From Cladopsammia gracilis (lineage: Eukaryota; Cnidaria; Anthozoa; Scleractinia; Dendrophylliidae), in the NCBI GenBank assembly GCA_022457155.1, contig JAJGOT010000193.1, positions 691,001 through 755,000 on the forward strand: a DNA stretch of 64,000 bases, written 5' to 3'. The notes under the pieces were generated by a model. It saw only the letters and a program-made list of their open reading frames with translations, was not told the origin of the DNA and ran no database searches. Of this stretch, positions 23,691-35,194 are shown piece by piece. Numbering within the stretch: the first letter of the stretch is position 1; every line of letters starts with the position of its first letter. The translations under genes were made by a program, and so were the position numbers.

Positions 23691-25859
23691 TAACCAACCA
23701 CCATTTCAAACTTAAGTTTAAATCCGCAACACTTAATAGTTACAAATATTCTTTTTTTTATTCGCATAATCGACGCATGGAATAAATTACCTAAAGAAAT
23801 CGCCGAAGCAGAAAATTTTGAACATTTTTAAGAACAAGCTCAGACGCTATTTATTCTCGTGAACATTAATTTTTTTTTAGTGTATTTTAAATTTATTTTA
23901 TAGTTTGAGATGTGATGTATATATTTTTTTTGTTTACTCTGTTTTTACTAGTCTAGGGAGGAAGATAAACTCGAAAAAGATAACCTCTTTTATCTCCTTT
24001 TCACGTTTCATTTGTGAGCTTTTATTTGAATGGTTACACGTACTTTAGGATTTCATCCACAGACTAAAAAGTTAGAACCATTTTGTACAGCGTAATAAAT
24101 CACACTACGTAAAAGAGCTACTCAGTAGCTTTCATTATTTTGATTGGTTATGATTTTGAATTTAATCCGCTACACATTCTAAAGTTATAACCACCTTGCT
24201 CTTGTACCACATTCAAACAGTCATCGTTTTAAGTTTTTCCTGATCCACAGACTCGGCAAAGGTTATCACCTTCTTTCAATTCAAAACTTGATTAAGAAGG
24301 GAAATTGATAAGTGGAAAACATGAAAACAGGAACTACTTCAGAAAATTGTTGATTTTTCTTTTGCTGTTAATTCTTCATCTTTGAAGTTACCGTTTTTCA
24401 CCGCGATATTTAACATAACGCAAGCACACAGAAACTGTTATTTTCATGAAATTTTGAATGGTCTGAATTAAAATATGACCTTCCCATTACAACTCAAGAA
24501 GCATAGATTTCGTATTTGACTGTTCAGCAAGGAGAGTGTTCATGCGGGGAAGGGGGGCGTTTAAAGAAAATGGAGGCGTTTACTAGATTGAATACGGTTA
24601 TTTCGCGCGCACCGTCTCGCTAATGAAGAAAATAGGAAAATAAAGAGAGGTTGAAGCAAGTAACCGTGGACGACAATCCTGGTGGCGTACGTTGGATCAA
24701 ACTCTTGAATGATCTGATCCTATTGCTTGATTGAAAAACAAACGTTAGGGAAACTTTTAAGGGCCGGCATCACGGTTGAATTTGAACGAATTAGCAAGAG
24801 TCGGAAAATAAGTTTAAAACACCTACAAACAGGTGATACCCACGCAAGAGCACCCAGGTTGATAGCAACTTATTATGGTGTACATCTGCTAATTATTTAC
24901 TTCAAACTCAATATTTCCTATTTTTTAAATTTTACAAATCCTCACGCACTTTTTTTTCTCTTAAACAATCCCAAAAATTGCCAAAAATAAACATCACAAA
25001 ACAGCTTCTACAAAGTAATTGGGGCATTTTTGGATTGCTCTTAGTGCAAAAGTGGCGTTTAAAGGGTAATCCTTCCTTAATCCAAGTTTATCTGTTTACT
25101 CAGACTTCTCGTTCACATCCGTATTCGTGCTAATGCACTTCGATATTAAAATCGCGTTTATTTGTAAGAACAAAATCTACTTACCGAACAGACACAGCCG
25201 TGACTTTCGAGATTTTCAAAAATGTTTACTTTTCAAAATATATTTTTCAAACTAATAAAAATGTTAATGTTAACAAACACTTAAATAGATGCTTTTCCCC
25301 AAAACAATTGCATTACAAAATTTAAACATCGCTGTTCGCTCCTCATAAGCCACTTTAATTCAAAACAATAAAATACAAAACAATGTCTTCCGCGGAGTAA
25401 ATAAGCTCCGGTATACGTATGCAAAACGCCAAGTTGTTATAGATTGTATGACAAATTAATCTCAGCTGTCTTATAAACGCTTTTATTAGTTAGGACTGAG
25501 TGTGTTTTGAAGCAAAATGTTTTCTTGATCGGCGCGTACTGAGGGTTAATTGAAGAACTTGGGGAGAAAAGTAGTTTGGGGACCAAAGGTTAGCAGTAAG
25601 TGTTAAACATCCCATATGGCTTTTAGCCAGTAGTTCCACTTCAATTGATCCGGCATAAACTAAACAACTCTTTAATTTTCCTTTAATAGTCTGACTATAA
25701 CTAGTATACACTTTTTTCTCGCCTTCGTTTGTAGTATCACTTACTAGTGTTATTTAAACATCTCATACGATTTTTAGTGCTTTTCACATGATCATAAACC
25801 GGCAAACACACCTTTATATAATTCTATACCCTTTGTCTTATTTAATATTACTGATGTGG
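23691..25859. other. Gene-free stretch
   Basis: One further unit of the tandem family lies at about 24015-24125 and a weaker one follows to 24200. Otherwise I see no gene. The frame at 24727-24990 has no recognisable domain. Confidence 0.5.
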
Positions 25860-26215
25860 CGGTTTAAAGTGTGACCATTCGAATGACAGCTACTAATGGA
25901 CGGACCATTTGGGGGGGGGGGGGGGCAATTTCTTCTGAGTATGATTTTTTTTTTCAGCGCCACTATTTGCAAGAATTTTTTTACCAAAATAAGTCTCTTT
26001 GTTTTCACGTGCTTTCTTGTGCGCAATTGTTTTTCTCTTAAATTTCTTCTGCAGGAATTTTTCACACACACACACAAATTAAATGGTCGGTCCTTAAGCT
26101 GGACTTTCCCGTGGTGCTGTTTATTATGCTGTCACAAGGTGGTTGTAACTTTGGAGCCTTTGTGTAAGTTGTAAAGTATGCCACTCTAAATGAAAGCTAT
26201 TGAGTGACCGTCCCA
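25860..26215 (-). repeat. Tandem-family units in reverse orientation, interrupted
   Basis: AAAGTGTGACCATTCGAATG (25867), GTGGTGCTGTTTATTATGCT (26112) and AAGGTGGTTGTAACTTTGGA (26137) are reverse-complement family blocks. Between them lies a segment with a G run (25911-25925) and a short CA repeat, perhaps a secondary insertion. Confidence 0.65.
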
Positions 26216-26504
26216 TTGTGCTAATTGTCGTTTCTCGGATTTTGTTTTCCGTTTTTCAACCTATAATTTGGTGCCCTCAGTTGAGTGGGGTGAAATGGCA
26301 ATATCGACAGGTCGAGTTGATTTTTAAAATTGCCAAACCCTCACACGATTTATCGTAAGTTTATGCGACTAGCTCTTCTCGCGGCAATTTCGTTCCTAGA
26401 GGCCGCGTTCCTTTTTCTTTTTGGTCAGCGTAAAGGAAGCTACAACAGACAAGCGCGAGAGCGTTCGGTTTCGGTTCGGTTTTGGTTCGGTTTCGGTTTC
26501 TCGA

Positions 26505-26765
26505 GGCCCGAGGCGGGAGAGGGAACAGGGAACTCCCGTATTAATGTGACGGGGGTGATCGTCGTACCATTTAGGGGTTAAAATTCGTGGTTTGGTTCAG
26601 AAAGAATTGGTACCGCTTAGGAGTAAACATTAATGTGACCCACACCCAAAAGACGGATTTCGGGGTACCTTCAAGTAGCGTTTCCGTTTTAAAATTTCCG
26701 ACTGATTACACCCGTCAATATTATGTGGGAGTTCCCCTCCGGGGGGCCCGAGGACAAGATTGAGT
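26505..26765. repeat. Dispersed repeat Y, copy 1
   Basis: Shares GACGGGGGTG, AATTGGTACCGCTTA, AAAATTTCCGAC and a GGGA-TCCCCTC end with the copy at 32630-32985. The ends GGGAACTCCCGT and GGGAGTTCCCCTC suggest an inverted-repeat element of about 230 bp. Confidence 0.65.
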
Positions 26766-27789
26766 TCTGGCTCCCGGCCTCCGCTGCGTTCCCGGACTCC
26801 GCTCGTGCTCTTCTCTATCAACGAATAAATAAACATACAAAGGACATTTTTATTAATATTTAAGATATAACTCATGATTTACTTCTTCAGATAAAATTTA
26901 ATTGCGACAAGAAGAAATGAACAGAAAGATTATGTAGCACTTTTATTTCTTATTTGGTCTTAACGTCATAAGTTTGGCGCCAGCACTTCCGAGATGAACT
27001 TAATTCCTGTCGTATCCGGCGGATTTAAAATGTCACAAAAAAATAAAAAAGGATTTACAGAGAGAGAACTTTCAACTTGCCGGGCCACACACCCATGGAT
27101 CCATATCCTTGGATTTGCTCGCAAACATTTAACCCGCTTTATTCAACTCTTCAGCACCGCAAAAAATCAACTTTGTTTTTACCTTATTTTGTGTTTGCGG
27201 TTTATATAAATTTTCTGGTTGGTTTTATTCCATCCTGATTAGAATAATTCTGAAGACGCGCCATCACGTTTTTCAAAACTTGAGCTCTTGCTCGACTGAT
27301 TTCTAAGATATTATTAACTGCTCGCAAGCTTTTTTACATTACAAAGCCAGCTAAAACGTTTTCCCACTGTGTTCTCGTTTTCTTTTTTAATTTTATTTGT
27401 TCAAAAGTTTCGCTTTTTATTTCGTGTTTCTTTGACAAGTTTCTAGTAAACAACTTCAGTCGACAGACCAACCGCTTGGCTCTTATGAAAAAACTACAAT
27501 TAACATGTCTCGTGACCTTGTGGCGCGAGGCCATCTGGTCATCTCTTAAGAGGTTTGTTTTTTTAGTTTGTTTTTAGAAGTCATGTGTTTATAACTTGTA
27601 ACAGAAATACGTATGTGGGTCATTCCAAGTTCCAAGTGTTGATCACAAACTGTAGTCTCTGATACCCGGAGCGGCGAAAAGCGCCCGTCTCCACATTTAA
27701 GTGAGCTCCGAGTGAGTACAGTACTTTTAACTCATTCAAAATTCAATAACAATATCGAATTGCAATTTGTAACAACAGTGCCACGAGAT
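26766..27789. other. Gene-free stretch
   Basis: No supported gene or RNA. Small frames at 26994-27209 and 27334-27534 lack any recognisable domain. Confidence 0.5.
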
Positions 27790-27905
27790 AGTAGAGCTTT
27801 CATTCAGTGAATGGTCACACGGTAAGATTCAGAGGATTTCATTCACACTGTATCACAGGGTCAAAAGTTATAGCCACATACGTACAACTCTGGATTGTTT
27901 ATTTT
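27790..27905 (+). repeat. Single unit of the 106-bp tandem family
   Basis: TAGAGCTTTCATTCAGTGAA, TGGTCACACGGTAAGATT and GGTCAAAAGTTATAGCCACA follow the family order. Confidence 0.6.
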
Positions 27906-29232
27906 AGTCAAAGGGTAAGCTGTTTTCTGCGACATTAACATACTGTTCTACCGCTTTTACAATCTGAAATAGCCAAAAAATCGGCATAATTTTTCACGCA
28001 GCAGTATGAAACAAAACAGACAAAAGACTGCTGTTTGAGCTCAGTGACTATAACCTACTTGTTTTCCTGTTTCTTCAAACGAAAACACGGGCGAAAACAT
28101 CTGCTTCAGGGACAAATCTTGTAACTCTTACTTATTGAAGCAAAGTTCATTAAAAAAACAAGAGCGTACGTTGGCAATATTTTAGTTCATTCAACATTTG
28201 AAGTTAGTGTGTTATGACGTTTGAATTGCCGCTTTTTAGTCACCTTCAGAATTTTTATGGCAAAAGACTAATAAAATTCACTGCATGGTATCTCGAAAGG
28301 TTCATAACCAAAAGATATATAACACAGCGGGAATTTGAAAATCTTTCTCTTGTTCATCATCTCGTTGCAGATGAAAACAATATTGCTTTGACACATAGAC
28401 AGTAAGATGGTTTAGTGGTTAGTAATAATTTCTCGCCTGGTTGATCCAACTGTTTATTGGCTAATCTGCTTTCATTCTCGATTTTGATTGGCTGTATGAA
28501 AGAAACATGTTCCAGTGCATATAATCTCGACATACTTTGTAAATGGGGTCCTGACGTATTTTTAAAAAGCCATGCGAAAAAACAAAAATATATATACTTG
28601 GAATCTAAGGAGTATGGGTGGTCAAAATTGGTCACGATTATGTTTAAAGCACTTTAGGCTTGAAGAGTCTAAAGATATCAATTTTATGCCCATCAAGTTA
28701 AGGTCAAATTATATAGATATTTTTTCGCCAAGGTTTATAAAACTGAATCGTTCTCGCTTGGAATTCATCACGGAATTGATATTTCCGGATTTTTATTATT
28801 TTATTTTCGGGTAAAAGGCTAAAGCTTTAAGGCGGGCAAGACTAGAAGCAATCGTATTTATTTATCTATTAAGTGGCAGCGAATTTATTGACAGGCGAGA
28901 AAACACAAGTGACACAGAAGTGACAATTGATCGATTTGTTAGTTTGTTCATGCGATGATATCAGAACACTGCTGTTTACCGCTCTGTTTACACGCAGCAT
29001 ATGTTTGACTGTTATGTGTAAGGGTTGCCTTGTCTGCGTATTTTCGTTTACCCTCCTGAGTCCTGAAAATTGAGCCAAATATATCGCAGAGCATTTTACA
29101 CGGTCGTTTATATCGGGTGAAATGTTGTCTAAGGTAAATACGACGATTGTTATTACATAACTGCATTTCTTCCTTTATTAAAAACCAACGTATCTCGTCG
29201 GCTCACTTTCGAATTTCTTTTCTTTTCTTTTC
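27906..29232. other. Gene-free stretch upstream of the aminergic-like GPCR
   Basis: No coding exon recognised. It probably includes the promoter and a 5' UTR exon of the downstream receptor, which cannot be placed by eye. Confidence 0.4.
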
Positions 29233-29255
29233 AGGCTCGATGCTCTTAGCCTGCC

Positions 29256-29502
29256 ATGCCTAGTAACAGCACGAATAACGACACAGTAGCAGTTACTCCA
29301 GTAAGCGGAGGTTTGATCGTCGAATCGTTGTTCTTCGTGGTGCTGTGTCTCATCATTTTGGCCGGAAATATTCTGGTCTGTACGGCGATCTACAGAAGTC
29401 GAAAACTTCGGACCAAAACAAACTACTACTTGGTCTCGTTAGCGGTGGCTGATATAATGGTGGGAGTGTTTTCGGTACCTTACTGGGTCTATTTTAGATT
29501 AG
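29256..29502 (+). CDS. Amine-receptor-like GPCR, coding exon 1
   Basis: Codes for residues 1-82 plus one base: N terminus, TM1 and TM2 up to WVYFRL. The ATG at 29256 is followed by an open frame to the donor GTAAGA at 29503. Confidence 0.88.
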
Positions 29503-32500
29503 GTAAGACCAATTTAACGGTTAACCCTTAATTAGAAATCAGTTACAGTTCATTTGGTTATAAAAATTCCACTTAAAAACCGGGCAGCAACTAAGGAAAA
29601 GGTCGAATACTGCCGAACGGCGATCAGTTGTGGAACGTCAATCCACGATCATCTCAATTCACCGAGTCAGAGTTAAATATATCGCACGCCTCTCATCTCA
29701 GTTAGATTCTATTACAAGCCCCAACCAATTTCCGTCAGCTCAATCATGTATATGTTTCAAAATAACCAGTTTAGGTGGTAAAGTTCACATTTATGCATGG
29801 AAGTCGTCTGCCGTGGCTTGGTGAACGAAGATACTGGTACAATGCGATGAATTTTCAGTCTCGATATATGTTTTCATTTTAAATTCTGTAAATTCCACGA
29901 ATTGTCAGACCACTTGTCAATTTTAAAAATCCACTAGCTTCGAGTTTGTGTTGTTGATAAACAGGCGGTACGCCGACACTAACAATGGCGGATTTCTGAA
30001 TTGGACAGACAGTGTTGCATGATTATATCGGACTCTAGCTGGGCGGTCAACCGCGGAATACAATTTTCAGCCTGACTAAAGTATAACTCTATCGCGTGGC
30101 TACACTTCTTCGATTATAACTTGAGGCGACATTTTATTAAATAAAACTCTAGTTTTTTTGACATGCGTGAGTAAGGCCATCAGAATAGCTATTTCCACCG
30201 CAACGAGTCGTTGTTGTGTATGCTTCCGATATACAAGACCCAGCTTATCATGAGACATTTGTTCTATGACTCAACTGGTCTGCGATGTCACTCAACGCTG
30301 AAAGTTTCCTGTTGTGTTTTCTGTATCAGTTCATGAAAATTTAAAATGAAAAAATAGTTTTCGAGTAATGCAATTTAATCTGTTGAGATTCTTTAACTGA
30401 ATATTGAACTGATAAAAACCTTCTCTGAAATTCGGAGTTACTTTGTTATAAACGTAACCTTTATACGTAGCTCTCGCAAAACGGCTACCGGATCCGTCTT
30501 TCTTTTTCGCGAAAGCTTTAAATTAAATAACAATTCAGTTTTCATCTCTTAAAAAAAATGGAAGGCATTTATTTTCCCAAATTAAAGAAAACGTTTGTTA
30601 ACTCTAGGTTCTTCGAAGTTAAATCAGCCAAATACGCGGCTCTATGCAGTGCGTGCCGGACTAAAGCTAGCGAATGTATTTTTACCGAAAGTTCTTGGGC
30701 CAAGAGGATCGGAAATTTGAATATCAAAGAATATAAACAAGTCAGTTTTAGGTCAATCTGATTACACAAAAAAACATTTCTTTTATGACGTATTTGTAAA
30801 TTGATATTTCTCGGCTATATTTTTAGCAAAAGTTTTTGATCAACTGGATCAAATGTTTCAGTAGTAACATGCGCTTGGCGAGGAATTTTTTTCTTAGCGC
30901 CCCGTTGGGAAAGCACGATTTAGACTGAGCTAGAATAGTAATACTGAGTCAGCAGTATTCAATTTTTTTATCGAAAAGCTCACCGCAGGGATAATTTTAA
31001 ACAAGGAACAGATGTTAAAATTTGAAGGACACCGTCGTTGCCCTGGTATCAGCGATTTTTCCCACTCTCCAGTAGACATATGGTGACCCATACTACGAGA
31101 ACAACAATCGCCTCTTAGCACTTTTGTGTATTTCCGATAAAAGTGGAAATACCTTTTGTTAAGCCGTAAAAACGTCTCAATAAAGTTTACACAGAATGTG
31201 GGAGCCAATTCAGGAAATTCAAATAATCTTTCTATTGTCTTAACTGAGTTGTCGAGTCCAACGTAAACAAAGCCATTTTACTTGTAAATTCAAAACTGGA
31301 TGACACTAGGGCCATTTATACGAGACCAAATAAGTCGCGACTTACATAAGTCGCGACTTACAGAAGACGCGAACCACTCGTATAAATGATACAAAAATGT
31401 GTTCGCATCTTATTTAGGTCGCGACTTATGCAAGCCTCACTCGTATAAATGGTCTAGTTCGCGTCTTTTGTAAGTCGCGACTTATGCAAGTCGCGACTTA
31501 TTTGGTCTCGTATAAATGGCCCTATTGACAAGGAAGAAAGAGTCAGACGCTGCGATCTGCAAAAGACGATCGTTTAGATCGTTGTGATCAAAACATAAAA
31601 CCATTCTTCATAAATAAAACTAATACCTTCTAGCAAGAAAAACTTTTGATCTAACACGGGTAATTTTTTCGTCTCTTTTCACATATTTTTTTATGCTGTC
31701 AGTGACCTCTCTCCACACTGTTTTCCTTCTCTCCTTCCTGGCAAAATAATTGGGGAGCGAGAGGGGTAAACTAGCATCCCATCCCAGAGTTTTGGCGTTT
31801 CCTTATTAAACGCATGAGCATTACATAACCTTTATCATCGGGGCCAAGTTAAATACAAGTTAATCCTAACCTACGTCAATCTTCCGTTTGGTTTTACATA
31901 GAAAAAATATGAGCTATTTCAGTAACATTTTTTCTTCACTTTGACTACAGTAACTGTAACACTGTGAAACGAAACTTGAAATTGCCGTAGCTAAATACAC
32001 GGCAACTGTCTTCGTTTTCTAATGTGCAATTCCCAGGGAAGGCTAGGTTATTTTCACGTTGAATAAGGTCTGACAGTTGTCCGGCTAAGCATTTTTCAGG
32101 AATCCGTCTTGGGGCCTAACACTTAAAAGGTTCTTTAAAAAAACGTCTTAAAATATTTATCCAATAAGCGTCAATTGGCTTGATTAACCGAGTTAGCGAA
32201 TTAATGGGATAAGCGTCAGATGTTGACGTTTATAAACAACCATACACAACTACAGGGTGTAATATTTGATGATTTACTCAGAAGGGGTTTTCCCTCATAA
32301 GGGGTTTTTCCCTTATGAGTTTCTGCCCTGATTTCATAAACACGGATGCTTGAATAAAACAACTTTAATATTCTAGCGCGGATGTCACAGCCGGTAATGC
32401 CGTTGATAAACATCTTTATTTCTTTATTAATAGCAAAGAAGATAGTTTGATAAACAATTTAATTGAGCACGGATGTTCGGTTCATAAACAACTCACTTCA

Positions 32501-34969
32501 TAATCGGAATGATAGTTTGATAAACAATTTAATTTAGTACGGATGTAAGATAGAGAAGCAATTTAATTTAACACAGATGCTTGCATGATTGATGAACATT
32601 CTAATAATTCAGCAGCCTCAACCTCGTTCCCAGGGTCTCTCATCTTCCCGCCCCAGGGGGGACCTCGATATGGAAATGACGGGGGTGCTCGACGCACCTT
32701 TTATGGCTCAAATTTTGTAGATTGGTACCGCTTATGGTATTGTAATCTAAAATGACCATGGTTAGAATTATCGCAGTACCCTTTAGTGTATTCAGCCGAA
32801 CAAATATGACAGAAAAGGTCTTTTGTTTTTTTAAATTGGTACCTCTTATATTATTAGGGGTAAAAATATATTTGAGCCACGCCTATCAAACGAGGTTCTG
32901 GTACCTTTTAGGGTGTTTAAAAATTTCCGACGAGAACCCCGGTCATTTTTATATGGGACTCCCCTCTCCGCGGGTGAGAAGCAGCCAGCTGTATGCACAG
33001 GATAATAATTCACACGGGGGGGGGGGGGGGGGGGGGGGCAGAACACTCCACAGGGCCAGACACTTTTTTCGTGTTTGAATCCTCCAACAAAATATTACGT
33101 CACATCCGGTTAGAAAATTTCAAGAAAGCCAGACTCGCCGCCTCGGTGATTGATCGGCGAATTGGAAGTCAGGCTGTTTTCTTTCTGCGTGTTTATGAAC
33201 CTACAGTGTCATGGTCTGTCATGGCATTTCATACTATGGTTCTTCTTTCATACTTATGGTTCTTCTGGTTATTTTCCTTTAAATTACGCCCCAGGCACGT
33301 CTTCTTCAGAAAGTCTGAGAGACATTCAGCTAAACGTCACATATTTTGCGCGAGACTCCCACGCTATGCGCAAGGAATGCTGGTAGTTGTATGTGACGTA
33401 ATAGCGTTCCGCCCAGGTGACGTCATATTTGGCAGCATTGCATTGTGGAATCGAAATGCGGACAAATATTTCAAAATGGCTGCCTCGGAAACACCAGTTT
33501 TTGCGATTCCTGTACATGTTGTGGATAATTGTCGAGTTGTACCCAAGAACAGTGCTTCGTAGACCTGCTTTTTTCGTAGCTTCCTGCATTGTTCTTGAAT
33601 GTTTGTACGCATTTCAATCCCATGATGTGCGCGCTAATTCTATTTTTCGAATCTGGGCGGAACGCTATTATGAAAACGGTCTATTCAGTAACACGGTCGA
33701 GGCTCTAGATCTGGTAAGCGACCACTTATGTCTTACGGTCTACTTTACAATATGAATACTGAATTAGAGACCTTCAGGGCAGTGCATGACTGGGCAAAAT
33801 TAGTGCGCATGCTTTAGTTTACCACGTGTTATACCAATCTCGTTTCTAGTCTCCTTCGAGGCTAGCGGTCAGCAACACTGAGGATCTAGGGTTCTGGAAA
33901 CGAAAGTAGTTTGAAATTCGAAATTCGTAGGCCTTAATCACGCCGTTGCCATGTTGACTCCCCGGAGAATACAATGCTTTCTTTTTCCCCGCTTGACCTC
34001 GTTTTCAACTTTTTAACTGCGAGGCTTAGCGCGCGGGTTAAACGTTTTGTTTTTATACGAAATGGCGGGGCGTGATTAAGGTTCATAATAAGAGAGCTAA
34101 TTAACTTTTATTCTATCTTTTTTTCATGAACTTCAGTCAATCCTGATATGAATACTGATACAAATACGGTGGCATATAAAGTTTACATCACATATGACAT
34201 TCTGTGCGGCACGGCATCCATCATAAATCTTGCCATGATAAGTCTGGAGCGCTGTGTTTCTGTCACGCAACCCGCGATACACCGCAACTTGTCACGCACC
34301 ACCATCACCATAACAATAATCGGTGCGTGGATATACGCCCTGGTGGTCGCATGCGTCAGTCAAGTCAAGGGATCCTACTTTACATGGTACCCACCGTTCG
34401 TCAGCGCTGCAAGCTTTTTCTTTCCTCTGTTTATTATACTTATAGCGTACGCTTTGATTTATAAGGTAGCGCAAACGAGAGAACGCGCGAAACGTTCGCG
34501 ATCACTCGCGCGGGAAATCCGCATTGCGGTGACTTTGGCAGTGGTGATTGGAGCCTTCGTGGTTGCGTGGCTGCCTTTCTTTGTTACATTGATGGTAATA
34601 TACAACTGCAAGACGTGTGAAATAAACTACACTATTATTGTGCCTTTAACCAAGTGGATGCATTACAGCGGTTCTATGGTGAACCCTGTGATTTACACGC
34701 ATCGAAATAAGGATTTTCGGCAAGCGTTCAAAAAAATCTTGTTGTCTTGTGGAAAGGAGCAAATGAACAACTTGTCTCAGCCTTCAAAGGGTTGTGCAGT
34801 AGTCAGTGGAAATTTTGCGTCAGTCCTCAAGGAAAGTTCATTGTCTGGGGTTGATGATAACAATGAAAATCACGTGCGCACCAAGCGGTCAAGTAGCTAC
34901 GTTCTCGCGCAGGAAACGAACGGTCACGTGATACTGGCAAGCTACGTCAATAACGAAACAATAGCTTGA
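29256..34969 (+). CDS. Biogenic-amine-receptor-like class A GPCR, two coding exons
   Basis: Exons 29256-29502 and 34137-34969 join in phase 1 (donor GTAAGA, acceptor CTTCAG) to give 359 residues. A pyrimidine tract ending in CAG at about 29234 suggests an upstream 5' UTR intron. Seven membrane spans. The amine signature is strong: TM3 Y-D103-I-L-C-G-T-A-S-I, TM5 S172 and S175 before P179, TM6 AWLPFF (W227, P229), TM7 W256 and Y259, and N265-P-V-I-Y. In amine receptors D3.32 binds the ligand amine and TM5 serines bind ring hydroxyls. Other landmarks are N38, D66, W147 and an ERC (E120-R121-C122) form of DRY. The usual TM3-ECL2 disulfide cysteines are absent; ECL3 has CKTCEI. The N terminus has NST and NDT glycosylation sites. 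A MITE lies 30 bases after the stop. The subtype (serotonin, dopamine, octopamine or other) cannot be told. Confidence 0.9.
31309..31522. mobile_element. MITE with TA target duplication (AAGTCGCGACTT motif)
   Basis: Ends GGGCCATTTATACGAGACCA and TGGTCTCGTATAAATGGCCC are perfect inverted repeats flanked by TA (31307-31308, 31523-31524). The interior repeats AAGTCGCGACTT, itself a palindrome. It is 214 bases long and non-coding. Confidence 0.85.
32430..32585 (+). repeat. Short tandem repeat, ~68-bp period
   Basis: GATAGTTTGATAAACAATTT followed by AATT-AG-ACGGATG occurs at about 32440 and 32510, with a degenerate third unit after it. Confidence 0.7.
32630..32985. repeat. Dispersed repeat Y, copy 2
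   Basis: Same block order as 26505-26765: GACGGGGGTGCTCG, ATTGGTACCGCTTA, GGTACCTTTTAGGG, AAAAATTTCCGAC, GGGACTCCCCTC. It is longer than copy 1. Confidence 0.65.
33016..33038 (+). repeat. Poly-G run of 23 bases
   Basis: Uninterrupted G tract. It produces the glycine string in overlapping frames, which should not be read as protein. Confidence 0.95.
34137..34969 (+). CDS. Amine-receptor-like GPCR, coding exon 2
   Basis: Starts after the acceptor CAG at 34134-34136 and continues in phase from exon 1 (G joined to TC gives valine 83). Codes for TM3-TM7 and a 76-residue cytoplasmic tail ending at the TGA at 34967-34969. Confidence 0.9.
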
Positions 34970-34999
34970 GAATGATTATATTTATATATGAATATCTAA

Positions 35000-35191
35000 G
35001 GCCCCGTCCACACGTATCCGGATATTTTTGAATCCACAACTTTTTTGTTACGGATTAGAAAATATTCGCGTCCACACGTAGCGTATTCGAATCGTATTTG
35101 CCCGAATTCGCCGGATACGTGTGGACGGAAGGCCAATCCGCAACAAAAAAGTTGCGGATTCAAAAATATCCGGATACGTGTGGACGGGGCC
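35000..35191. mobile_element. MITE with TAA target duplication in the GPCR 3' region
   Basis: GGCCCCGTCCACACGTATCC and GGATACGTGTGGACGGGGCC terminal repeats are flanked by TAA (34997-34999, 35192-35194). It is 192 bases long. The ends and the 3-bp duplication fit PIF/Harbinger-type elements. It starts 30 bases after the receptor stop codon. Confidence 0.85.
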
Positions 35192-35194
35192 TAA

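Larger units (their letters stand above)
29503..34136 (+). other. Intron of the amine-receptor-like GPCR
   Basis: A 4.6-kb GT-AG intron holding a TA-flanked MITE (31309-31522), a short tandem repeat (32430-32585), dispersed repeat Y (32630-32985) and a 23-base G run (33016-33038). Open frames at 29630, 30558 and 32993-33755 have no recognisable domains and are not annotated. Confidence 0.8.

Noticed and set aside
32993..33562. 189-residue open frame
   Set aside because: It starts in the G run (a glycine string), has no domain, and competes with equally long frames on the other strand; it lies inside the GPCR intron.
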